Shown one piece after another: positions 34,401 to 42,336 of a stretch of DNA of 64,000 nt. Location of the stretch: assembly GCF_000002985.6 (NCBI RefSeq), contig NC_003283.11:20275501-20339500 (forward strand), read 5' to 3'. The notes under the pieces were generated by a model. The model saw only the letters and a program-made list of their open reading frames with translations. It had not been told where the DNA came from and did no database searches. Every line of letters starts with the position of its first letter. The stretch's first letter is position 1. This stretch comes from Caenorhabditis elegans (lineage: Eukaryota > Nematoda > Chromadorea > Rhabditida > Rhabditidae). The translations under genes and the position numbers were made by a program.

Positions 34401-36075
34401 CGTCACTCTCCTCCGATTCTCCCATCGTGTGATGCCGTACTCCTTCTAATTAATTATTATTCGACTCCTGGCTGCTCTGCAGCACATTCTCTACGTTTTT
34501 CCTGATCAATAAACAGGTTTTTATTCGTACTAATTGTTCTGTTATATTCACACCGCTCATCCCTCCTCTCGTTCCGTCCGTCGTCTTTCTTGTCACTCCG
34601 AGGTTCTGGCTACCTCTCGGATTGGAGTGTCAACACATAGAACTACAGCCGAGTTACGGCCAAATGGCGGTAAATCAAAATTTTAAATTTACACTATAAT
34701 TTATTTAGAAAATTTTTGGTTACTAAATTTTGGTGGCCCAGAAAACCAAATTTCCAATTTTCTAAGCCACCAACTTCAAAGTTTCATAACTCTGCGGGAA
34801 AACAATATTTTAAGATACTTTGAAATTTTCTATACTTGCTGTGACATACTATGCATTTTTCATGTATTTGAATTTGATGGCCTAGAAACTCAATTTCTGA
34901 ATTTCTAGGCCACCAACTTTAAATGACTATAACTCAGCGGAAAATCAATATTTTAAAATTTTACAAAAACCATTGTTTTTGTAAAATTCCCGCAATTTAC
35001 TCTATCATTTTCAAAAAAAGGGAACATTTTTCGGTGGCCTAGAAATATAATTTTATAATTTTCTAGGCCACCAACTTCAAACAGCTCTAACTTTTCTGAA
35101 AATCAATATTTTTTCGTACTTCAAAAACCAATTTTAGGTGAACCTCCATTCCTTGCATCGCTGAGCATTTTGTACAACAAACTATCGATCGAAGAGCTGC
35201 GGAGCCTGTGTAAATCAACACTTCGCTTCTCAACAATGCACCAAAAGCAGGATCAGACCATAGTGCTGAAAGCCACGTCATCATGTACAAAGCTCGTACC
35301 ATTCATTCACTCGGTGGCACATTCCGTCCAACATTTTTTCGTACCTCGAAAAAATCTACACCACGTTGTGTCCCGCTTTCTTTTAACCAGCTCCACCCAA
35401 TTTCAATGCTCAATTTTTGAAATTTTACTGAAAATCGATGGACTTGGCGTGGTGCCAAGTTCTTGGATTTCTGGTTGGAAGGATCTGGAATCTGAAGTCT
35501 TGACACGTGTCGGAGCCCGTAATGAGCTGGAATTCGCAATGGCTCAAGTCTACGGAGCTGTGCTGAATTTCCATAGGAACCGCGCCTATTTTGTGAAGGA
35601 TATGCCGTTTGTGGAGGATTTGGTGAGTAATTTTGAGTTGAAAATATATAGAAAAAATTATTTATCCAAGCCGGGGATTGAACCCGTGGCCTTTTTACCA
35701 CGCCTAAGTCTCTTCCCAGCTAAGCCACTGTGACTCATTTTTTGAAAATTTTAAAAAATCAATTTGGGTGCCTAGAATATTCGAAATTTTACGCTGAATC
35801 TGAAAATCACAATTAAAACGTCAGAAAACCTCGGGTTTTTCTGAAATCGGTAAAAAAACAAAATTTTGTAGATATCCGACACCGCCACCACGATCCGTCC
35901 ACTTTTGGAGCTCTGCGAAATTTCGGATTTAGCAATTGCCGAGTGTATAGAGTGGAAAAGAAGCAACGAAGAGCAAATTGCTCAGATTTGGGATACTGTA
36001 GATTTGAGTCCGGATGACGTGGCAAGAGTTCAACATTTGAAGGAATTATTGTGTCAAGACGTGTTTTTTCATTAA
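22450..36075 (+). CDS. membrane-anchored P-loop, sulfotransferase-like protein (five exons)
   Basis: Exons: 22450-22607, 23130-23222, 23691-23992, 35138-35622 and 35872-36075; 1242 nt, 413 residues, phases consistent. The ATG directly follows TTTTTCAG, a trans-splice acceptor. Residues about 4-25 are strongly hydrophobic (signal anchor). A glycine/threonine loop, FHSAPSCGGTTVGKLL near residues 156-171, is followed after a short strand by LVLGEPPFLASL. This order, a phosphate-binding loop and then a G/S-E-P strand, resembles P-loop sulfotransferase-like proteins and would suit a type II Golgi enzyme. The match is by eye and distant, so function is a hypothesis. Intron 3 is 11.1 kb because a complete LTR element lies in it in the same orientation; the element's polyadenylation signals could truncate transcripts. 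Confidence 0.7.
24213..24741 (+). repeat. 5' LTR
   Basis: A 529-bp terminal repeat, TG...CA bounded, with AATAAA at 24614-24619 as a likely polyadenylation signal. I found no difference from the 3' copy when reading both through. Confidence 0.85.
24742..24759 (+). other. candidate primer-binding site
   Basis: TGGTGCATCGAACCGAGT begins at the first base after the 5' LTR; its complement ends in ACCA, as a tRNA 3' end would. It includes a TCGAACC like that of a T arm, but the spacing from CCA is too short for an unmodified full-length tRNA end, so the primer is not identified. Confidence 0.45.
24742..26610 (+). other. 1.9-kb non-coding leader of the LTR element with nine double-hairpin modules
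   Basis: There is no credible plus-strand ORF. Modules consist of H1 (stem of the CCAAGNN / NNCTTGG type, 6-8 pairs) then a short linker (GAAG or similar) then H2 (4-5 pairs, for example ACATG-CTAGC-CGTGT). Approximate positions: 24853-24893, 24913-24954, 24964-25005, 25015-25056, 25353-25394, 25405-25445, 25554-25593, 25904-25940 and 25950-25990. Stem bases change on both sides between modules. A GTGAGT at 25238 could be a leader splice donor serving the acceptors in front of the three genes. Two C-rich runs lie near 26105-26115. Possible roles are packaging, dimerisation or translation. Confidence 0.6.
26635..27943 (+). CDS. LTR element gene A: acidic, coiled-coil protein with an in-frame TAG
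   Basis: Exons: 26635-26944, 26994-27191 and 27240-27943, separated by 49- and 48-nt introns. The start is 24 nt after the acceptor TTTTCCAG (ends 26610). Translation gives 237 residues to a TAG at 27443-27445, then the same frame stays open for a further 165 codons with the same codon style. The first part is Ser/Asp/Glu-rich with a Gln/Arg-rich helical stretch; exon 3 has a heptad-like helix (LEATVARIGTQITAIGN, ending before the TAG). The part after the stop is helical and ends in an acidic tail. No catalytic motif or zinc knuckle is present. It could be a structural (capsid-like) protein made by partial stop readthrough, or a gene broken by one nonsense change. Confidence 0.6.
28120..29307 (+). 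CDS. LTR element gene B: Gag-like coiled-coil protein with zinc knuckles
   Basis: Exons: 28120-28845, 28901-29197 and 29245-29307, with introns of 55 and 47 nt; 361 residues. TTCATTCAG ends 11 nt before the ATG, and only 176 nt separate it from gene A, as in a nematode operon or an alternatively spliced retroelement. Residues 1-100 are basic and Pro/Lys-rich; about 100-240 form a long helix or coiled coil. From residue 243 there are cysteine clusters: CPLCKRHHAPENC (CX2CX3HX4C), CIQCLEVG...HEGC and CTRCTKY...HHNATFC. The first matches the knuckle form of Bel/Pao Gag proteins. The C-terminal 20 residues are Arg/Gly-rich. The likely role is an RNA-binding nucleocapsid or capsid protein; this is inferred from the motifs. 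Confidence 0.7.
29308..30602. other. 1.3-kb gene-free spacer inside the LTR element
   Basis: It follows gene B and holds AATAAA at 29472-29477, a possible internal polyadenylation signal, plus two GCTGCCC motifs (29349, 29446). No pol-like frame survives here. Near its end, an acceptor (CACAATTCAG ending 30482) and a donor GTGAGT at 30534 define a short untranslated exon, followed by a 69-nt intron that ends exactly at the gene C start codon. Confidence 0.5.
30603..33419 (+). CDS. LTR element gene C: large protein with an N-terminal Cys/His cluster
   Basis: Exons: 30603-31637, 31684-31974, 32020-32747 and 32798-33419; 891 residues. CTTACAG abuts the ATG. Residues about 130-210 hold three Cys/His sets: CNLCGSHYFG...HKVRGC, CQHCHSRSPDHTKSRHC and CENCGDFGHQMEQAIC, the last being close to the retroviral CX2CX4H pattern. 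An acidic repeat (DDEADEQLAADEADEHPA) opens exon 3. The remainder is helical and unrecognised; no protease DTG/DSG triad, YxDD or integrase HHCC-DDE was found. A 48-nt in-frame segment, 31789-31836, has a perfect donor (GTAAGC) and acceptor (TTTCAG) and may be spliced out, giving 875 residues. Two Gag-like zinc proteins in one element is unusual. Confidence 0.65.
33420..34106 (+). other. 3' non-coding region of the LTR element with five related hairpins
   Basis: Five units, each flanked by T runs, sit at about 33448-33491, 33531-33571, 33610-33651, 33681-33720 and 33742-33782. Each has a constant core, CCGGTCGA then about 8-10 bases then CTCCCGG, closed by outer stems that differ but still pair: CCTGGTT/AACCAGG, CCCAT/ATGGG, CTTT/AAAG with CCC/GGG, and CCAGCTGCC with GGCAAGCTTGG (bulged). 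The last 320 bases include a doubtful 64-codon frame (33885-34079). The bases just before the 3' LTR are CCTCCCCCCCCGGAA, which is not a normal polypurine tract. Confidence 0.6.
34107..34635 (+). repeat. 3' LTR
   Basis: 529 bp, apparently identical to the 5' copy, and followed by CATAG at 34636-34640, which matches the bases preceding the 5' LTR. Confidence 0.85.
34641..35137. repeat. host intron remnant rich in GGTGGCCTAG inverted pairs
   Basis: Between the LTR element and exon 4 of the P-loop gene, GGTGGCCTAGAAA-type and TTTCTAGGCCACCAAC-type motifs alternate (around 34728, 34765, 34869, 34902, 35034, 35064), each close to AACTC(A/T)GC phrases. The same family occurs before the element near 24107-24140 and again at 60050-62370. 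Confidence 0.6.
35664..35737 (-). repeat. tRNA-like repeat in the last intron of the P-loop gene
   Basis: On the minus strand: TGGCTTAGCTGGGAAGAG (A-box region) and GGTTCAATCCC (diverged B box). It is more decayed than the copies at 5002 and 58775. It lies on the strand opposite to the host gene. Confidence 0.5.
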
Positions 36076-36318
36076 TTTTTAATTTTTTTGTTGTTGTTGT
36101 TGTTGTGATATTATGTAGAATACACAAAATTTGAAATAAAATCATTTTAAAAATTCAAGAATGTTTTGAATTTTTTTTTTGTAACTTCGCAAATTCAGAG
36201 CAATAAAACAAGGAAATTGTCTCCGAAAATGTCCCCGAACATTGGTTGTCCGGGGGAATAGTGTGGGCATATATATGTCTGTCTTATTATTTTCTAGTTG
36301 TTTCCATGTTTTTTTTCG

Positions 36319-39300
36319 ATGCATATTCACATAATGTATTTGCTCTTTGTGATCCTTATTCCAAAAATGCTTAGCCTACAAATGATAGTTACCTATGGCA
36401 AACCTACAAATTTCACAGATGCCACCTCATTTTCTGAAAGTTCCTGGGAAAGTTGTGTTGAGGAATGTTATTTGCAGAATACTTGTGTGGTGAGTGGTAC
36501 AAAGTTTAAGAAAAATAAAAGAATTCGAAGACATTATTCGATTAAAAAAATTGGACAACTTTTTTTTCGAAAAACAACATGGTGCATCGATGGTTTAAAA
36601 GCAATGTTACTTTAAAAGCGTGTGATACGTACAAATTTTAAAGGTGGAGTAGCCTCAGTGGGAAAATTGCTTTAAAACACGCCTATGGTACCACAATGAC
36701 CGAATATCATGATAAAAAAATTCAAAAAAATTTTCTAAATTTTGTATGATTTTTTGAAAATTGAAAAAATCTCAGTTTTTGCAGTTTAATTCCTATTTGA
36801 ATTACCGCCAATTGGATTTGTCCGATGGAGCGCGCTTGCACGTTTTTAAGTTTATTTATTTTATTTTTTGTTATTTTCCACCGATTTTTAATGTTTTCGG
36901 TGTATTTTTGCTCGAATTTTAGAGAAAAAGTCAAGATAAATGCAAATTTTCGATTAAAAGCACGCTTACAGGCGTAAAAATGACAAAGTAACAATTTTAA
37001 ACAATTTCGAACCTGAATTAATTAATTTCTCTGATTTATGCCTGTAAGCGTGCTTTTTAATCGAAAATTTGCATTAAAAAAAATTCATGCAAAAACACAC
37101 CGAAAACATTAAAAATCCGTGGAAAATAACAAAAAATAAAATAAATAAATTTAAAAACGTGCAAGCGCGCTCCATCGAACAAATCCAATAGGCGGTAATT
37201 CAAATAGGAATTAGGCAAAAACTGAGATTTTTTCAATTTTCAAAAAATCATACAAAATTTAGAAAATTTTTTTGAATTTTTTTATTTTTTATTTTTATTT
37301 TTTTATTTTTTATGATATTCGGTCATTGTGGTACCTACCATAGGCGTGTTGTACAGCTATTTCCCCACTGGCGCTACTCCACCTTTAACTAAATTTATCA
37401 AAGGTGGATTACCGAAATTTGAGACTTTGTTTCTTTAGACCCAAAATTCTCCAAAACTACCAAATTTCGTTGTGAGACGTTCTGAAAATTTTTCAAAAAA
37501 AAGTTATGACCGCTCAAAGTTTTGGAAAGAATTGCCCATTTTCAGCTAAAATCTCAACTTTTGACAACTTCTCGGTGTCGCATCGGTTGGAACCTAATTT
37601 TTAATCGATTGCCATCTTTTAATGCACGTTTGGGCATTTTATTTCGTGTTATTTCGTTAATTGCCAAAATTTGAGAGATATACAAATTTCAGTAGTGATA
37701 ATTAGGATTTTTATTTGAAAAAAAACATAGCATAAAACTGCTATATAACTTTACTTGTAACTTTTGTTCAATATTAATTTCAATTTAATTTTATAAAAGA
37801 ATAAGCTTTAAATGTAGTATTGGAGAATTTTCAAAGAAGCCAATAAATTCTCTCTTGAGACATTGAATTTTGAGTTTTATTCAAAACTTATAGATTTTAA
37901 CAGAAAACATCGAAATTTAGGTAACTTTTTTTGCATTAAAAAATTCCAGCTCGCCTACTCCCCAACTTCGCCCCTCAACTGCCAGTTATACCCCGTCAAT
38001 CGGATATTTTCAGTGCAAAAGTTGTACTCCACAGATCTGGTAGCTTTCAAGGTCACGAACTCAACTGCTACATGTCCCACTGGGGATAACCCGCCGACTT
38101 TCGGGAACTTGACTAATTATGTGAGTTTCGGGGGTCCATGATCCTTCTCTTTATGATTTGAAATAAATATTTAGGGCTCCATATCCACTGATCTGGTAGA
38201 TTATACGTACTCTGTGAGTTATGGAAGTGATGATACTTGGAGTTTAAGCTATAACCGTGAGTATTAAAAATTTTTTTTTTTTTTGGAAACTACAAAATTT
38301 CTTCAGTGACCGGGAGAGTCTGTGCAGATGGATGGTCGATGTTTGTTCGGCCAACTACGAATTGGTGTCTCCAGGTGAGGGGGTACAGTAATACTCGACA
38401 AGGGTCTCAGCAGACTTATATTAGGTCGGCAAATAATTATTGACGTATTCTGCCATTTTACGATTTTTTTTGTAAATTTTCATCAAAAATCTAACGGCTA
38501 GCACAAAAAATCACGAAAAAAAATTTTCAAAAAATTTCCGATTTTTTTAAGTCTTAATACTACGCGGATGACCGAAGTAGCTGAAATTTATATGCTTTTT
38601 TTTTAAATTCAAAATTCTATTATAAATCACATATATAAAATTTACAAAAATTAGTTAAATGGCAAAATACGTCAATAATTGTTTGCCTACCTAATAGGAA
38701 TCCTAGTAGTAACTCTTTGGTAGCAGTAGAATTTCTAAGGTCCTAGTAAAACTGTTAAGGTCCCTGTAGACCATTAGGGTAAACGTTGCACCTCTAGGGT
38801 CCCAGTAGTACTTCTAGGCACCCAGTAATACCTTTAAGGTAATTGGTCGCAGTAAAACAACTCCAGTGCATTTTTTTTCCAACTTCTACGACTTTAAAGG
38901 CGCGCGCATTTTCGCGCAATGGTCTCGCCACGCGCATCCCATTGATTTGTTGAGCGCGTGGCGAGACCAATGACGGGATCATTTTGTATAAATGCGTGCG
39001 CCTTTAAAGTCCTGGAAGTGGGAAAAAATGCACTGTAGAGTCCTCATAGAACTGTAGGATCCCAGCAGGTTCTCTAGGGTTTCAGTACCGCGTACATAGT
39101 TCCAGTATACTTTCAAAGTACTCGTAGATCTTTATGATTCCAGTAATAGTTTTAGGGTGCTAACATCACCGTTTCAGTAGTATCTACAGTGTCCTTGAGT
39201 CCCAGTGGAGCCTCAATTGTCTCCATTGACAGCTAGGGTAGCAGTTCTACTCATAGGATCCCAGAAATACCCCATCGGTATTCAGGCCCACAGGCTTCTA

Positions 39301-40128
39301 GAGTCCACATAGATCACTAGGGCCCCACCACGTATAGAGTCCCAATAATACCCTTGCGGCTCCCGCAGACTTCTAGAGTCCCTGTGAACCTCTATAGATC
39401 TCCTCGGGTCTCCCAGAGTCACAGAGTAGACCTGCAAAGCCCCTCTTAAAGCTCAAAGCTTCCAGTAGTACTAAAAATAAGTTCAGGTGTTCGGCAGTCC
39501 CAGCGTAAGCTACACTCAAGCGGACGCAATTCATAACTGTACCAACATTGGGACGGTTCTAAGTGGTCTGGAAACATTGGACGAGCGGGATTTTGTGGCC
39601 GGTAAGTTTGGACCAAAATTATTCTAGGAATTTAAGAAATTTCAGCCGGAGCATTGACCCTGCTGGGTGCCGGGTACCCCGAGTTTGCAGCCGTCTGGGT
39701 ATCTGGGATGAGGAAGCCCGAGTGTTATTCGGATGGATGGGAGAATTTGGCGGAGTGTGCGGGGACTAATATGGAGGTGGTATTTCTACAGTAACCCCCT
39801 ACAGTAACCCCAGTTTTCAGCAATTCACATATACCGACACTTACATGGCGAACTATGCCGGCTACACATGGGATCCCAACACTCCTGACCGAAATTCGAC
39901 AGGCGTATGGCAAAACTGCATTCAAATGTGGATTCGTATAGAGTCTGTGAGCCCGGATTTTCCATATGACACTAACCCAAATGGCAACTCTGATGATGCC
40001 ACGTAAGCTTTTCGGCGCTAAAAATGAAAATCATAAAATTTTTAAGATGTAACGTGGCAGATTCTGACGATTTCAGCCTACGTGGATTTGCGTGTGGAAA
40101 ACTGCCAGAGATACCGGCCGACGCCTGA
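36319..40128 (+). CDS. secreted lectin with CW/PAN-type and C-type lectin-like domains (eight exons)
   Basis: Exons: 36319-36489, 37950-38120, 38175-38256, 38307-38374, 39487-39601, 39646-39776, 39821-40002 and 40047-40128; 1002 nt, 333 residues, all phases consistent. A signal peptide (MYLLFVILIPKMLSLQ) leads into a nematode CW/PAN-like domain: MIVTYGKPTNFTDATSF, then WESCVEECY, CV and LAYSP. From about residue 142, TGRVCADGWSMF through NWCLQ and FACGKLPE forms a C-type lectin-like domain with paired cysteines. CW plus CTLD is a common lectin layout in Caenorhabditis, probably secreted and immune-related (inferred). TTTTCTAG lies 22 nt before the chosen ATG; a 23-codon out-of-frame upstream ATG at 36306 may dampen translation. 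AATAAA at 40169. Introns 1 and 4 contain MITEs. Confidence 0.8.
36642..37384. mobile_element. palindromic MITE with TTAA target duplication
   Basis: The 743-bp element begins AGGTGGAGTAGC and ends GCTACTCCACCT, flanked on both sides by TTAA (36638-36641 and 37385-37388). Almost its whole length folds back: for example TTTGAATTACCGCC near 36795 pairs with GGCGGTAATTCAAA near 37192, and GCACGCTTACAGGC pairs with GCCTGTAAGCGTGC around the centre (about 37000). TTAA duplication suggests a piggyBac-type source. It lies in lectin intron 1. Confidence 0.75.
38421..38694. mobile_element. mariner-type MITE (TA duplication)
   Basis: 274 bp, starting TTAGGTCGGCAAATAATTAT and ending in its near-complement (ATTGTTTGCCTACCTAA), with TA on both sides (38419-38420 and 38695-38696). 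The TTAGGT...ACCTAA ends are typical of mariner-like elements. It lies in lectin intron 4. No transposase frame. Confidence 0.75.
38696..39480. repeat. degenerate minisatellite (GGTCCCAGTAGTACTTCTA units) interrupted by a palindrome
   Basis: Diverged units of about 20-24 bp around GTCCCAGTAGTACTTCTAGG repeat across lectin intron 4. At 38864-39035 they are interrupted by a 172-bp fold-back element that starts CAGTGCATTTTTT and ends AAAAAATGCACTG. Its arms share CTTTAAAGGCGC(G/A)CGC and GGTCTCGCCACGCGC. Confidence 0.6.
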
Positions 40129-42336
40129 ACTTACCTGTTTTTCGAGTTTTATGTACTTCTAAATATGCAATAAAAAATGATAATTAAAAAAAAGTGAACT
40201 TCGGACCGCTTCTTAGGAATCAGGCCATTTTTATGAGAATTGTCCCGATTCTGACTTTGAAACCAGAGAGGTTTATGATATTTTCGCTTGTGGGGTGCAC
40301 GGCAATCGGAAACTTCCGGCAACTGCCGGTTTTGAAAATTTTCGGCAATTTCGATAATTGCTGATTTTTAAAATTTCTGGCAATGGGCAATTTTGGCAAT
40401 TGCCGGTTTTGAACATTTTCTTCAATCGGAAATTTTGGCAATTGCCGGTTTTGAACATTTTCGGCAATCGGCAATTTCGGCAATTGCCGGTTTTTAAAAT
40501 GTTTGGCAATCGGCAATTTCGGCAATTGCCGGTTTTTAAAATGTTTGGCAATCGGCAATTTCGGCGATTGCCGGTTTTTAAAATATTTGGCAATCGACAG
40601 TTTCGGTAATTGCCGGTTTATAAAATTTCCGGCAAACGGCAATTTCGGCCATTGCCGGTTTTTTAAAATTTCCGGCAATCGGCAATTTCGGCAATTGCCG
40701 GTTTTGAACATTTTTGGCGATCGGCAATTTCGATAATTGCTGATTTTTTAAATTTCCAGCAATCGGCAATTTCGGCGATTGCCGGTTTTGAAAATGTTTG
40801 GCAATCGACAGTTTCGGTAATTGCCGGTTTATAAAATTTCCGGCAAACGGCAATTTCGGCAATTGCCGGTTTTAAAAATTTCCGGCAATCGGCAATTCCG
40901 GCAATTGCCGGTTTTGAACATTTTTGGCGATCGGCAATTTCGACAATTGCCGGAAACTTTGGAAACCGGCAAAAATTTCATCTTGTTTTTTTAGTAGTCG
41001 GTTTTTTCTAAAAGAAAACGATCAATCCTTATAAGATTAAACCATTGACTATAAGATGAAAAAGAGAAAATTGTTTCGTAAAATTCATCTTTAAGCTCCT
41101 AAAACTACAAAATGTATCAAATTCGTATTTCCGGCAGTTCTGATTTCCAGCAATTGCCGGTTTCCAAAATTTCCGGCAATCGGCAATATCGGCAATCGCC
41201 TGTTTTTAAAAATTTTGGCAAAATTGGCGAAATTGTCGAAAATTCGATTGCCGAACGTTTTTGTGAATTTTCGGCAATTGGCGATTCCGGCAATTCCCGG
41301 TTTCCAAAATTTCCGGCAATTTTTGTGAATTTTCGGCAATATCGGCAAATGCCGAAATTGCCGAAATTTCCGAAAATTCAGTTTGCCGCGCACCCCTGGA
41401 TCAGGGCAAACGTTTCAGAGCCAAGAAATCACGGAAAATCCAGAAATTGTCTTTCATTGAAGTCGACAAAATCGATAGGTTCAAACAAAATCTTGGCCAA
41501 TTTTCCGTTATTTCCTGAGTCTTGATCTTGTTTTAAACTTAATAAATTTCTTTTCATTCTTTAAATTTATTTAAATTATGTGCTTTAAAATCTTGAAAAA
41601 TGTGACGCAAAACTCTGAAAAAAAACTTCGAGAAAGTACATTTTTCGAGATGAATTTTAGAGGAAAATGCTCTTCGATTTCAACAAATTAAATTATTGAC
41701 GAATTGCCAATAAATCAAGAATCAATATATTCTCACTCCTGATACCGATCACTTGTTGTCATTAGATCGCATTTGGTTCGAAATTTCAGATTAAAACCCA
41801 CAAAATACAAATATTATTGATTTTGTGTGATTTTGAAACACGAGCTATACCAAACGATTTAATACACGGGGATCTTCCGGCGAACGCCGAAAGATCCCCA
41901 TACACAATGGGAGTTCAATAAATAAGCAGGCGGTCGAGCAGGCGAGAAGGCGATCGAGCATTGTTGAGAAGTGTCGAGAACTGATGTTTCTTCCGAAATC
42001 TACTCCTTATATACCCATCGGTTATGACCTTTCACGTAAAGGTCACAAAAAGTTGAAATTTGAAATTTTGAAAATTAATATGATTAATTTCTGATTTTCA
42101 CGTGAACCTCTCTCCCACTCTCCATTCGATTTTTGCCCTAAACGTTCAAAAATAAATAAATAAATTTAATTAAAATTTAATAATGACCTCACGTGACCGG
42201 CCTTGCCAACCTTTGCCAACTCTCCTCACATCAGAAAAATCGATAATCAAAACAATCAGTTCTCAATCGAGCGATCGTCAAATCATCAATTTCAAGCGAT
42301 TTGTCATCGTGGTTCAAAAAGGAGCAAAACAGCGAA
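40129..42336. other. 2.2-kb intergenic region dominated by a minisatellite
   Basis: After the lectin poly(A) site (AATAAA, 40169) there is a repeat block at about 40293-41396. The rest, 41400-42336, is mostly unique AT-rich DNA upstream of the phosphatase gene. It includes a hairpin GGGATCTTCCGGCG / CGCCGAAAGATCCC near 41868-41898 and the inverted phrase GACCTTTCACGTAAAGGTC near 42028-42046. No exon is seen. Confidence 0.5.
40293..41396. repeat. GGCAATTGCCG minisatellite between hAT-like terminal repeats
   Basis: About 14 units of roughly 42 bp (TTCGGCAATTGCCGG, then TTTTGAACATTTT or TTTTTAAAATGTT, then GGCAATCGGCAA) fill 40310-40960. A more diverged block follows at 41117-41395. The outer ends read GGGGTGCACGGCAA and TTGCCGCGCACCCC, near-perfect inverted repeats of the hAT type. 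The long open frames here in both directions are artefacts of a repeat unit without stops. Confidence 0.65.

Larger units (their letters stand above)
24213..34635 (+). mobile_element. LTR retroelement encoding three spliced genes but no visible pol (Bel/Pao-like)
   Basis: Two 529-bp direct repeats (24213-24741 and 34107-34635) begin TGTTGTGACT, end GAGTGTCAACA and appear identical. They are flanked by CATAG (24208-24212 and 34636-34640), a 5-bp target duplication. TGGTGCATCGAACCGAG directly follows the 5' LTR and is the candidate primer-binding site. Inside are a 1.9-kb leader with hairpin modules, three multi-exon genes and a 3' hairpin array. GC content is markedly higher than in the host DNA. 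The middle gene has a CX2CX3HX4C knuckle of the kind seen in Bel/Pao Gag. No frame shows protease, reverse-transcriptase, RNase H or integrase motifs, so it must be mobilised in trans or have relocated its pol. Confidence 0.8.

Noticed and set aside
24213-34635. Two separate host gene clusters with chance direct repeats
   Set aside because: The repeats are TG...CA bounded, equal in length, flanked by the same 5-bp duplication, and the base composition changes sharply at both borders, so a single LTR insertion explains them.
40273-40736. CRISPR-like array
   Set aside because: Regular units with no unique spacers, in a eukaryotic context; it is a minisatellite.
40220-40862. Long open frames on both strands reading repeated NRQFRQLP or KLPIA
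   Set aside because: They are translations of a stop-free 42-bp minisatellite unit, present in several frames at once; not genes.
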